In this document: positions 33,482-43,751 of the stretch, piece by piece
How the letters are laid out: every line of letters begins with the position of its first letter
Numbering within the stretch: position 1 is the first letter of the stretch
DNA from: Silene conica
Lineage: Eukaryota > Streptophyta > Magnoliopsida > Caryophyllales > Caryophyllaceae
Assembly (NCBI GenBank): GCA_029255685.2
Contig: CM055320.2
Span: 48,114,910-48,178,909, forward strand
Length of the DNA: 64,000 nt
Direction of reading: 5' to 3'
The notes under the pieces: generated by a model
Databases searched by the model: none
What the model was told of the DNA's origin: nothing
Seen by the model: only the letters and a program-made list of their open reading frames with translations
Program-made: the position numbers and the translations under genes

Positions 33482-35209
33482 ATGTCGGGAAGAACAGAAA
33501 GGCGATCCAAATCAAGGCACGGCCCTTCGGTTGAGCAAGAGGTCGCAAATGTAATGGGGAGTGGCAACATTGGCTCGGATCCTTGCTTTCCCGGTCTCAC
33601 CTTTGCCTCAATCCAACAAAAAGGTAATTTCACATATTTTAAGAATTGCCCCCTTCACCCAACTAGGTTTATTGATAGAGCTGGATTGAGAGACTTAGGG
33701 ATTGAGAAAATAACTGCGGCTCTTTTTGAGGGTTTAGGTATGAAAACCTTGTATGAGACAAAACCGGTTCACACATCTCCCCGGTTAACTTGGGAATTTT
33801 TGAGTTCGTTGGTTGTTACTAAGAACCGAAATTTGGGGAGAGTTGCATTTTTAGAGTTCCGATTGATGAATAGGGAACATCGTCTCACTTTAGAGGAATT
33901 TGCCTTAATTTTTGGGCTAGACGGAAAACTAGCCATTAAGCCTCCGGAGGGCTTTGATACCGAGCTTATTTGGACAGCCATCACCGGTCTTGTAAGTGAT
34001 AGAAGCAGAAAGAAACCGGCTAATAGGGTGCATTTGGCACCGATTAGGATATGGCATAGGTTCATGGGGTGGACCGTTTTCTCTAGGGATGAGCCGCACA
34101 ACTTCACTACTACGGAGCTCGAGATACTTGGTTGTTACTTGGTTGGTGGCCCGAAATTAAACATTGCTCACCATATGGCCCTTCACTTGAGTAGGTTGGC
34201 ATCCCAACCTCAGCTTACTACCCCCATTTGTGTTGGGGGAATGGTCACCTTGATTGCCAACAACCGTTGTCAGAGGCACTTCACGGTCGACTTCATTCAG
34301 GGCGAGAATGTGTTATCTAGCCGATACTTGCAGGATGCTTTGGGGTGGGTACGGTATAACCCTAGTGATCGCAAAGAGTATTGGCAGATTCGGGTTGACA
34401 ACAAGTTCAAGAATTCAGTCCCTTTGCCAAACACCGAGTTGATGAAAGTTGTGCCAGGGAAAACCTCTTACCTCCTTGATATCGAGGCGGACCCCGAGGA
34501 CCTCCCACCAGACCAGCGTGCCTCTAGAGTTTACACCAGAGACAGAGTCGGTGCCACTCCTACCGACCTCCAGTTTGAGCCTTTTCAGCAGCCCTCCATT
34601 TCCATGTCCCAGTTTCAGAGTGGTCCCTCATACTTCCAGGGATCCACCTCCGCCTCCGGTCCATCTTCTTCTTCATGCCCCCCAGAGCTTATTGATTTCA
34701 TGGCCCGAGTTGACTTGGGCATGAAGAGTGCAGCGGATTTAGCGGACCAGCGCCAAGCCATAGCCGATGAGCGGCATAGGGATTTGACCTATAGGCTTGA
34801 TTACCTTTACCATGATCAAGCTTATGGGACATTTCCGAGTTATGATCGGTCCGTCCGCGAGGGTTATCATCATCCGGATGGTGGTCGCCCGTCATACTAC
34901 ATGCCTCCTTATAGGGGTTATGTGCCTCCTGAGGGTCATCTTTACGGGGAGATTAACGTCGCCCCGGGTTATTTTTCAAACCCGATCTTTCCCCCCAACT
35001 TCCGGGAAAATGAGGATTCGGGCCCTCCGAGGCATTCTTCCTTCCATGGCGGCTTTAGTGATGCGGGACCTAGTGGCTCTCAAGCCTCCCCCTTCCGTGA
35101 TTTCGTGAACAACCCGAACGACTTCATGGTGGTCGATGAGGGCAATGGGAATGATGATGATGGAGCCGGTAATGAAGGCTATGCGTCCGAGGATCACTTT
35201 GATGAGTGA
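33482..35209 (+). CDS. Athila extra ORF downstream of pol (575 aa, Athila ORF-1-like)
   Basis: An uninterrupted frame starting MSGRTERRSKSRHG, with an ATG in good context after a C/T-rich leader. The N-terminal half (residues about 35-330) contains SPRLTWEFLSSL and EHRLTLEEFALIFGLD, which resemble the Pfam ATHILA ORF-1 family (PF03078) as I remember it. The C-terminal half is rich in Pro, Ser, Tyr, Gly and acidic residues and looks disordered. The ORF lies where Athila elements carry their extra, sometimes called env-like, ORF. I see no signal peptide or transmembrane segment, so an envelope role is not supported by the sequence. Its biochemical function is unknown to me. Confidence 0.75.
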   Translation: MSGRTERRSKSRHGPSVEQEVANVMGSGNIGSDPCFPGLTFASIQQKGNFTYFKNCPLHPTRFIDRAGLRDLGIEKITAALFEGLGMKTLYETKPVHTSPRLTWEFLSSLVVTKNRNLGRVAFLEFRLMNREHRLTLEEFALIFGLDGKLAIKPPEGFDTELIWTAITGLVSDRSRKKPANRVHLAPIRIWHRFMGWTVFSRDEPHNFTTTELEILGCYLVGGPKLNIAHHMALHLSRLASQPQLTTPICVGGMVTLIANNRCQRHFTVDFIQGENVLSSRYLQDALGWVRYNPSDRKEYWQIRVDNKFKNSVPLPNTELMKVVPGKTSYLLDIEADPEDLPPDQRASRVYTRDRVGATPTDLQFEPFQQPSISMSQFQSGPSYFQGSTSASGPSSSSCPPELIDFMARVDLGMKSAADLADQRQAIADERHRDLTYRLDYLYHDQAYGTFPSYDRSVREGYHHPDGGRPSYYMPPYRGYVPPEGHLYGEINVAPGYFSNPIFPPNFRENEDSGPPRHSSFHGGFSDAGPSGSQASPFRDFVNNPNDFMVVDEGNGNDDDGAGNEGYASEDHFDE

Positions 35210-37505
35210 CCACCTTTGGAGGTGGTTGGTGATGACTTTGCTCCCATGGAAAAATCCAAAACAAAGCAAGTAACTCCCTTAATCCAAATCTCGATTTAGT
35301 TTGCATTTTCTTTATAGCATGCATTTAGAGTAGTTAGCTTAGTTAGTTTTAGTTTCCTTTTCATGTTTTCACATCATTAGTTTAGATGCATTAGATTTAT
35401 ATTTTTGTATCATATTGTCACATATAGATTGCATACATGTAGTTTAGAGCATTTAGTTTGCTTTTAGTCTAGTTTTTAGTTTTTCTTTTCTTTTGTTTAC
35501 CTTTGTTTTTAATGCCTTCTTAAAAATCAAAAATCCAAAAAAAAAAAAAAATTGAAAAACCATAAACTTTCAAAAATATGTTCTTTATTTTCCGGTTTTC
35601 CTCCTCACATTATGCATATAAATAAGTGTGGGGAGGAAGAACCGTTTATTTCAAAAAAATACAAAAACAAGTTTTTATTTTCTCAAAACTTTCAAAAAAG
35701 CCAAAAACATGTTGTTTTCGTTCTTTTACTTCATTTCCCCCTTTGCACTTTATTACATTGAGGACAATGTAAATCTTAAGTGTGGGGAGGGAAAATATCC
35801 ACCTTGTGAATATTTGATTGCTTTTGTAAGTATGAAAAAGTTCAAAAATACCAAAAAATCGAAAAATTTGAAAAATTCAAAAACATGTTTTTACCTTATT
35901 AGTGTAGAATTGTATATACTTGTGTTTGCTTTCTCTCCTTTCGCATAGGTAACACTCGCTTGAGCACTGCTTTGGATCTTGAAGACACCACGGTATGATC
36001 GTTCCAACCTCTATTTCACTCTCATTTTCATTCTTTCGTTGCAAATGAGGAGGATGGGCTTGTATTTGGAGGATGTGGAGTACATTGTGGAGATTGTGTG
36101 TGGCTTGTGTGCTTTTGTGCTGTTAGGAGATGCATTAGCTTTGTTTGGCATGTAGTTTGATAGTTTCACTTGCATTATAACATGTCTATATTAGTTGCAT
36201 TCATGGCATATAGTTGCATTTAGGATAATGTTTTGAAAATGCCTAATTGAGAACTTTGACAAAATCGTTTAGGCCGTTGCAAATAATTCTTCTACTTATG
36301 ACTTTGTCTTTTAGAATGATTTTTAAAACACCCTAGGTCATGCTTTTCTAGTATCTTTCTGACCATGGTCCAATACCAAGTCAAGGGTTTGCATGTGAGT
36401 CACTTTGCCCAACCCCGTGATGCGAAATGGTTTTGATTATCTTGTCTTGGTGACCCTGTTCGACTTGACGGTTTGGCAACCCAAAAATAACTTTCATGAA
36501 TAAATTTGGAATGCTCTTGTCAATGATCATAAGAAGTGGAAATGTTTTGAAAGAAAAAAAAAAAAAAAAGAAACCTCAAGTGAAAAAGAAAAGAAAAGAA
36601 AATGGTTAATGAAAAAGAATAAGAACATGTTGTTTTGTTGGAGGTGTACCACTTCGATGTGCTTTGGAGGGTAGCCATTGAGTTGGCTTCCCACTTGGTT
36701 GTGAATTCGACCGCCCAAAGACAAAGTGATTGTCACCCCGATAAGCTATTGTCTAGAGGTTAACCGGTTGCCTAATAAGCGATTGGCGAAAGCAAAGGAC
36801 ATTAGCACGCGTGGGACAAACCCCATCCTAACTCATGGCATGAAAAAGAAATGAAAAAAATTGAATGAGGTCAAATTTTGATTGTAATCCACCATTTTGT
36901 ATTGATTTGAGCATTTCATTCCAAAAAATCAATTTTGCCTTGCCGTTTTGTCGATCTTGGGACGACCCATGACCTTTACTTTGTGAAGAATCTAGACTTG
37001 TTGCATCTTTTGCCTTTAGCATTGCGGGGATTATCATTCCATTCCATCCGATCGCCCTTGACAAAAGTATTTGGATAACGGTTATGAAAGTAGCCTAGTT
37101 TAGCATGATTTGGCGGTGTTTTGTTGTCATCCTTCTTGCCTTAGTGACTTATAGAATTAATATTTGTGAGGGAGTTTACGATTTTGAATTTGTTCCCTTT
37201 TAGTTGTTTTCCGCCGCTTGAACGAGGCAAGCGGTTTTTCTTTCTTTTCCGATGCATGTGCTTGTCTATACGTGTTTTGGTTTTACTTGTTGGCATCAAA
37301 AGTTTTGTAGCAAGACCTTACTTGCCTTGCAATAGGGCATTCTCCCTCATGAATGTCAAATTGTGAGTTGAAAGGGCTACGGGTGTAGCTAAACCCGATT
37401 CGGCTTATAGTTAGCTTAGTTAGTTGTTTCTTTGTTTTTAATAAGGGTTATATAGTTCTTTGATCTCTTACTCGAGGACGAGTAAGGTTTAAGTGTGGGG
37501 AATTT
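35210..37505 (+). other. Athila 3' untranslated region with polypurine tracts
   Basis: Non-coding, 2.3 kb. Three purine motifs of the form TAAGTGTGGGGA occur: 35621-35640, 35776-35795 and about 37488-37505. The last abuts the 3' LTR and is the likely plus-strand primer; the others are copies in the same orientation. A-rich runs lie at about 35536-35550 and 36546-36561. Only short random frames are found. Confidence 0.8.
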
Positions 37506-39189
37506 TGATGAGCTCCATTTTGGTCATCATTTCCTTTACATTTTCTTTGTTTTCGGTCACGATTCGACCTCGATTTGCGTGTCTTTAGGTGTTTTTACGT
37601 CCGTTGCCTCGTATACTCCTATTCTATCCAATTTTTGTAGGTATTACGGCGGGGGCGAAGAAACGAGAGAAATCGAGGTGAATTTGGTGCGATTTATGAA
37701 GAATTATGAAGGATTTGTGAAGAAGCCACTCCAGGCCCTCCCAGCCGGTTCCCAGCCGGCGGCCGGTAGGCCGGCTGGGGATCTTTGACTCGAGTTTTTG
37801 ACAAATATATGAGAAATTTCCAGTACTTGAATTCAGAGCTCCCAGTCGGTGGCCAACCGGCAGACGGTCAGCCGGCTGGGATGCGGATCCTACACTTAGC
37901 CAAATGTGAAGAAATGAAAAATTATGCATGTTGGGCAGATTACTCAAAAAGGACTCCCAGCCGGTGGACAATCGGCTGAGGGGACCTGTAGCTCAAGAAA
38001 AGAAGAGGAAAATCAGATTGAAGAAATCAGCCTCCCAGCCGGTGGCAGACCGGCAGCCGGCCGGTCGGCTGGGAAACAGGCTTATTTGAAGAAGTTTTTC
38101 AGAAGTCAAAATTTGGACTCTCAGCCGGTCCCAGACCGGCAGCCGGTCGACCGGCTGGGTAGCCTTTCTCAGATTTTCGAGCTCTATATAAACCCGCACT
38201 TGTATCACTTTTAGGATTACGCATTCTTAAGCTTATTTTATTGTTTTTTACTGTTCCATTACTCAACACTTAGACTCAAAAACACTCTAATTTATTTTAA
38301 TCTTCCTTAGATCCTTACTTAATCTTTGATTATTAGTTAACCTCTCTTGAGGATTCTTCTTGGGTTTGTTTTTAAGCAATTGTAGAGGATTTTTTGGGTT
38401 GTATTTTTGGAGGATTTGAAAGAGTCCTTCAACTTGTCATCCAAGTCACTTCCTTTTCCTTAGTTAATGGTATAATCATCTTCATCTTTACTTTTTCTTT
38501 GCATTTCCTTTAAGTTTTGCTTGTTCAATTGTTTACTCTTACTTAATCCAACATGTTTAGCATTTCCTCATCATTTGTTTACATATTTATGTTAGCCATG
38601 TGTGAGTAGTTCCCCTACTAGGGTTAGGGGTGTGCTTTGGTTTGTTGATAGCTATGAATCTTGTTTAGGGTTAGGATTTGGTTCTCTTCTTTGCTAGGTT
38701 TTCATTTGTGCATGTTATATGTTTGATGAAATGTCTCAACGACGGTTGGACATGATTCTTATTGTTGTTGGCCTTTGATGATAGTCTAGGGCTTTCATGG
38801 ACATGTATGTATGTTAGGTTGACCTTGTTTGTAGCGAAAGCTAGGATAGGGATCGACTTTAGGTGAGTCAAATCGATAGACGAGACAAACCTAGGCCTAG
38901 TATAGTGGAGACCTTAGATTCCCTTGCATGATTCGTTACCAACCTACCTTAGTACCCCCGACACCTTAGTATCTTTTATTCATCGATTTCATCTTGACAC
39001 ATTTGCTTTAATTTATCTTTAGTAGTTGTTAATCAATCACAAACCTATTACCCCAACTCGAGCTCGAATTAGAACTTAAATATACAACTTCCCCACCGTC
39101 CTTTGGGTTCGACCCTAAATTATACTACTTAATTTGGGAGTTTATAAATTGTTTTTGGTGCCGGAATTGACGACAAAAGCCGGCCATCA
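37506..39189 (+). repeat. Athila 3' LTR
   Basis: 1684 bp, uninterrupted, starts TGATGAGCTCC and ends GGCCATCA at the GGATA duplication. Five palindromes lie at 37740-38159 and a TATA-like TATATAAA at 38185-38192. Compared with the 5' LTR, the third palindrome is shorter and the fifth is longer here; the remainder is almost identical. Confidence 0.93.
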
Positions 39190-39194
39190 GGATA

Positions 39195-41940
39195 CTACGA
39201 ATGTTTTGTTCTTACGCTTCAACCATGTTCGTTGAGATGTATCCCATCGGTAGTGCCCAATGAAGCTCCCATATAGATGTCTCCATGTTGGATCTGTAGC
39301 ATTGTCACTATTCAACCTAAAGAATTTAGTGAGTGGAGTCCTTATACGCTTTTGGTTAGACACTACATGAGTTAACCTTTCGTGCGGTCTCATCTGTATA
39401 ATCTGCATATCTTCTAAATGAACTGGCGGGGCCATCACTGCAGGTTGTATTTCAAACAAATCAAATCCATAAATACGCCAGATTGCTTCAATAGGAGATA
39501 CCCATCGACCAGACTGATATTGCTCTATTTCATCCACCGGTTTGACTTCCCCTTCTGCCGCAACGATGAACGATAACCTGTCATGACCCTTGTAAACATA
39601 CTTATACAGGTACTTCACTGCCTGAATAGTTGAGCAAACCTCCATATTCATGTGGCAGTAAAAAAGGTCTAGTAAATATGGGTTGTATGGAATCACCCAG
39701 CGATTGTTAAACATTTGACCTCTTACGCGCACACTTTCAGCCGTCGGCATACGCTTGTACACTAGGTAACCATCATCATTGTTGGTTGTCTCAGCTACGT
39801 ATGGTTTGGGATACAAGTACTTGTACTTAACCGGACTGCTTTTATGTCTCATACATGCACACTCAGGATCTAGCTTTCCACATGGACCGTGCATCATATG
39901 TTTTATCACAGCTGCACACAGATTCGCATTTGACTGAGGAGGGATTTCAGCAGATACAAATTTGTCGAAGTCAGCTGGACAATTCATCCTGCTACCAGAC
40001 TTCATAATCAATAAGAAATGCGCATGAGGCAATCCTCTCTTTTGGAATTCAACTACATATACAAATGCAGCAACTTCTCCAAAGATTTTTTCATCAACCA
40101 TTTATTTTTTTAACAATAACAATTTAGCTCGAAATACTCTAGCCACGATATCGGGACGATTTTGAGCTTCTTCTCCAGGCGCCAACTCATTTATGATCTC
40201 AGGCCAATTTGAATTGCATGTCATAGTTATAAAAAAATCCAGTTTTCCATACCGTTGCACAAGAGCCGTTGCATTTAGGTATCTCCTCTTCATGTCCCGA
40301 GGGCCGCCAATATAGGTTGCCAGGAGAATAACGCGCCACCCTACATTTGCTGCGCATTGTTCACCAGCATCAATGGTGTCAAGCAATCCCTGGTATAACT
40401 CAGACCTGATTGTATCCTGATTATGCCTAAGGTAGTCCAACCGAGTGTTTTCTAACTTCACGTACATGTCAACGATATATTGCTGTAAGCATCTCCCAGC
40501 TCTCAACATCATATTTCCTGGTCTATTTTGCAGTTTATAACAATAGTACTCACGACATGAAATATTTCGATCTTCTGAATTCTTCTGACAAGAACTTCCT
40601 GAAAGCACAACAAATTCATTACTATTGTACTATCACACAAAATGTAGATTGCAAACAGTCCCTTTCAACTACCAAGCAGACTTAAATAATTATACACGTA
40701 TGACTTACGTTGTGCCTCTGCATCTAAAAGAGAATCAGCATTTGGGAAGCTAGATGGAGGCGGTGCTGAACTCTGTACGGCTTGTACTGTCTTATTTTTG
40801 GCCACTTGCTTCTTGAGTCCTTGTCGCCATCCACATTCTCCTTTGGTAAATAACAGCGGGTACTGTAGTGGATCATAACAGCCATAATAATGCATGACTC
40901 GATGCGAAGCCTCACTATGGCTAGTAACCAATATGTGAGGTCCATCAGTCTCACCAGATGTAGAATCTTCAGGCCAAATTACAGCAACCTCGTCAGTTGT
41001 AGGAGCATTGCTTACACGCTGGTCTTGGTTAGGATTTTTAGTGATAACTATCTTAGTGTTGGCAGTAACAGTGACATCTTTCAATGATCGGAAGAAGCGA
41101 GCATATGGGTTTGTCTGTGTTACATTCATTAAGATATCAATGACAGTTGCATCGAGTTCCTTGAAGCACGCTGCACGATTTGCAACTTCATGTAGGCCAT
41201 CATAAAAGTACAATTGCAGAAATTTTGGGTGAGTGCCACAAGGAAGTAGGTCTGGTACATTGTGGTACATCTGACCATGAAGCTTAAAAACATAAATACC
41301 CTTAATCGTCTGTGATTCAAACTTCCCACCAATGGATGTAAACGCAAACAAGTTATTATACAGGCGCGTAAACCTCCGAAAATGTATCGCTGTTGGGTCT
41401 GCTGAAGTGTACAACATGGTTAGTAGTGGTGGAAACGTGCTGGAAGGCAGCACAATATCTCCATTTGCACAACAGAATGTTTTTTGATTCATAGACTATT
41501 CTCTTTGCAAAGCATTTATCACACGATGGAACATCTGGCAACTTGAAGGGGGTACCAACTAATGGTTGACCAATCATAGCAAAGGGTAAACCTACTATCC
41601 AAGACACAAAATATTAGATATCACCCCAAAAAAAAGAATCATGCATATCACAACTATCCACACACTTACCAGGTTGTGGTCTCAAACGGGGCTTCCTGCG
41701 ACGTTTGTTCGGAGCACCAGCATCTGCTTTTGCTAACTTACCCCTAAGTGTAGACAACAAAATCAGAATGGTGGTTACATTATACATAATACAAAGTTGG
41801 TAAAGGTAATGAGTTCTGCTAGACTACCTCGACTCACTGGTCTTAGCTTGTATCTGAGTCCTACACTTGCGCTTAGTTTTGCCAGATCCATGTACATTAG
41901 CGTAATATGGAAAATTGTCATCTGTAATCAACAATAGCAG
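39195..41940 (-). pseudogene. Helitron Rep (HUH/Y2) domain with N-terminal region and introns
   Basis: Minus strand. A Helitron-like N-terminal block (FITMTCNSNWPEI near 40210-40240) leads into the Rep domain: the HUH motif in EFQKRGLPHAHFLLI near 40030 and the tyrosine motif YLYKYVYKG near 39600. Rep nicks and joins single strands in rolling-circle transposition. A UAA at 40102-40104 splits the frame in phase. Upstream, 40665-41492 encodes the region with FRRFTRLYNNLFAFTS and YLQLYFYDG, and one frame change lies near 41490. Further upstream short exons with splice-like borders are visible, for example donor CCTG|GTAAGTGTG near 41672 and acceptor TTGATTACAG near 41925. The helicase half continues at 4126, beyond the Athila insertion. 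Confidence 0.88.
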
Positions 41941-42527
41941 TAATCATGTTAAGTATATATTTATTCTGCTATTCTTGGCAAATATCATTTTAATATAGCA
42001 ACGTACCCATTGAGCAATCAGTGGTAATTAATTAATTCCTCAATGTAACACAGCTATTTCTATCCCTCCGTCTAACAAAGAAAAAAAAAACGTCAGAATC
42101 ACATTTAGAAGTATCAATTACTAATTAAACATAACGTGACATATAAATATGTTTATGCACTTTTTCAGCTAATTACAGAATATTAACAATGATGTAAACA
42201 TTCTATTGCATATAGTACAACTTTTTTTAATAGAACATGTCATCTACATCAAATATAGTGTAAGTTATGCAAGTGTTGTATGAATCAAGCACATATTATA
42301 AACAAAAGATCTTGATGTCCATTTATACAAAAAAATATAACGGTAATTAATACAAGAAAAGACAATAGTAGATAAGCATTTTACAATATATGAGCTCATA
42401 TGCTCTAATTAAGGGAACACACACAACCAGTCCTAAATAAAAACTAAGCTTCTGTATTTTATTTTTCTGCCAAACACTGATTTGCAGAACATAGCAGTAT
42501 TACAAAACAATAAGCTCCACACCATCT

Positions 42528-42911
42528 TCACTGAAACTGTGCAGGTTTATAGAATACACTTCTTTCGTTCACATACTTAGTAAATGGAACTTTCTTGTTT
42601 TTTGAAGAAATATAGCTACGAAGATCAGGTAGCTGTGAGGATGTTTTCCTTTTTTTTGGAGGTGGTGGCGGACATTTTTGCACAGGAATCAAGTAGGGAT
42701 CGCTTCGTGGTGTAATACAACCCTCTTCATTCAACATCAAAGCATCTGAATTCCCATTCTGGGACCCCGAAGGTGCTCCCTGAGATGCTAGCAAATGTTT
42801 CTCAAGACTGATGACCTTGTTCCTTGCACACTCACAGGTCAGGGCAGCTAATTTTACTTTCTCGGGGGCATAATTTGCATCAATTAAGTCAATATTATAT
42901 ATAGGGATCAA
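42528..42911 (-). CDS. Hypothetical frame upstream of the Helitron Rep exons (127 aa)
   Basis: An open frame with a proline-lysine cluster (PPPPPKKRKTSS), resembling a nuclear localisation signal, and an acid/Ser-rich middle. I recognise no family. It lies on the same strand as Rep, about 600 bp upstream of the first Rep exon I can see. It could be an upstream Helitron exon, a captured gene fragment or chance. The 300-bp stretches on either side hold nothing else recognisable. Confidence 0.35.
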   Translation of the reverse strand: MIPIYNIDLIDANYAPEKVKLAALTCECARNKVISLEKHLLASQGAPSGSQNGNSDALMLNEEGCITPRSDPYLIPVQKCPPPPPKKRKTSSQLPDLRSYISSKNKKVPFTKYVNERSVFYKPAQFQ

Positions 42912-43158
42912 TTATTGATTAGTTTTAAAAGCAAGTGCTTACTCTGATGTATATTTTGAGGAGGCTATCTGACCAACAAAATGAGTAGGACCACACTCAA
43001 CCCCTTCACGACTTACAGTTAACCATGATGTGAAGCATCAAGGTGTTTGCTCCAGCGTAGTTATGGAGCTACATTGTATAGGGAGTCTGCCGGCAATAAT
43101 CAGCAAAAGGGACACCATGTCCAAAGAAAGGTTTTTGAAATGAAATATCTCAGGACAA

Positions 43159-43617
43159 TCAAAACTCTTCTACCAATGGAACTTTAGGGTATCCCTTTGA
43201 TAAGCGTCTTAATTCTTCCTGTTTCAATCTCCAGAGGTTAGCACATCTATTATGGGATTCTTTTAATGCAGCTGTGAAGTCTGCAATATATATGTCGTAC
43301 TTTTCTATCAGATTTGTAACAGCTAGTCGTGCTGCCTGCTCGCACGAGACATCAAAAACAGATGACACACCACCTATGTAAACATATTCCTCTTCAGCAA
43401 AATCACATTTTACAGTGACAGACGCATTGTGCTGCCCTGAACCATACAGAGCATACTGTGGTTCCTCAAACCCCAGCAAACTGCTTATCCTATTGAGCAA
43501 AGGTCGAAAAGGAATTGATATTTGTATAACTGGCGACAGCATCTCCTGGAAACAAGGTATCTCAAAAAATATTATACATACAACCTTAATACATAAGCAT
43601 ATAGTAGTTTCATCCAC
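43159..43617 (-). CDS. Hypothetical exon-like frame, possibly captured gene fragment
   Basis: An open frame whose start is probably not the first ATG: a splice-acceptor-like TTGTTTCCAG lies just before GAGATGCTGTCG near 43543, so an exon may begin there. The product has FEEPQYALYGSG, then VTVKCDF, YIGGVSS and AARLAVTNLIEKYDIYI. The spacing faintly recalls a double-stranded-RNA-binding fold (conserved PEY.., AK..AA..AL), but I cannot confirm that. Its position upstream of Helitron Rep on the same strand would suit a captured host gene fragment. It is cut off by the LTR starting at 43649. Confidence 0.35.
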   Translation of the reverse strand: MDETTICLCIKVVCIIFFEIPCFQEMLSPVIQISIPFRPLLNRISSLLGFEEPQYALYGSGQHNASVTVKCDFAEEEYVYIGGVSSVFDVSCEQAARLAVTNLIEKYDIYIADFTAALKESHNRCANLWRLKQEELRRLSKGYPKVPLVEEF

Positions 43618-43648
43618 CTAGCAAAGTACTTAAACTATGTTATAGTAT

Positions 43649-43751
43649 TGTAAAACCCCTCGTTGCAGCGGAAAAGTAAACATACAAAACATGCCAAAAA
43701 CGCGCGGAATTTAAAACTTTTGACATGATAAGAAGATATGCGAGGAGCTTT
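43649..43751 (-). mobile_element. Edge of a Tekay-like LTR (left part)
   Basis: Begins TGTAAAACCCCTCGTTGCAGCGG, related to the LTR edge at 14558 and 26143 (both have GCAGCGGAAA nearby). It continues right of the copia element at 52689. The bases before it, AGTAT (43644-43648), are a candidate target duplication whose partner I did not find. Confidence 0.65.

Larger units (their letters stand above)
4127..39189 (+). mobile_element. Athila-type Ty3/gypsy LTR retrotransposon, heavily nested
   Basis: The two LTRs (4127-9924 with an insert, and 37506-39189) are both 1684 bp once the insert and its duplication are removed, and start TGATGAGC and end GGCCATCA. The 5-bp target duplication GGATA lies at 4122-4126 and 39190-39194, inside the Helitron coding region. 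The tRNA-Asp-type primer site follows the 5' LTR and a polypurine tract precedes the 3' LTR. Parts in order: gag-protease, RT-RNase H-integrase, an extra ORF, and a long 3' untranslated region. Primer type, gene order and the extra ORF fit the Athila clade. The coding part is broken by three insertions and a few smaller breaks. LTR divergence is low, mostly in palindromic repeats, so the insertion is moderately recent but older than its guests. Confidence 0.92.

Noticed and set aside
33482-35209. Host gene inside the Athila element
   Set aside because: Position between pol and the 3' LTR and resemblance to Athila ORF-1 make it part of the element.
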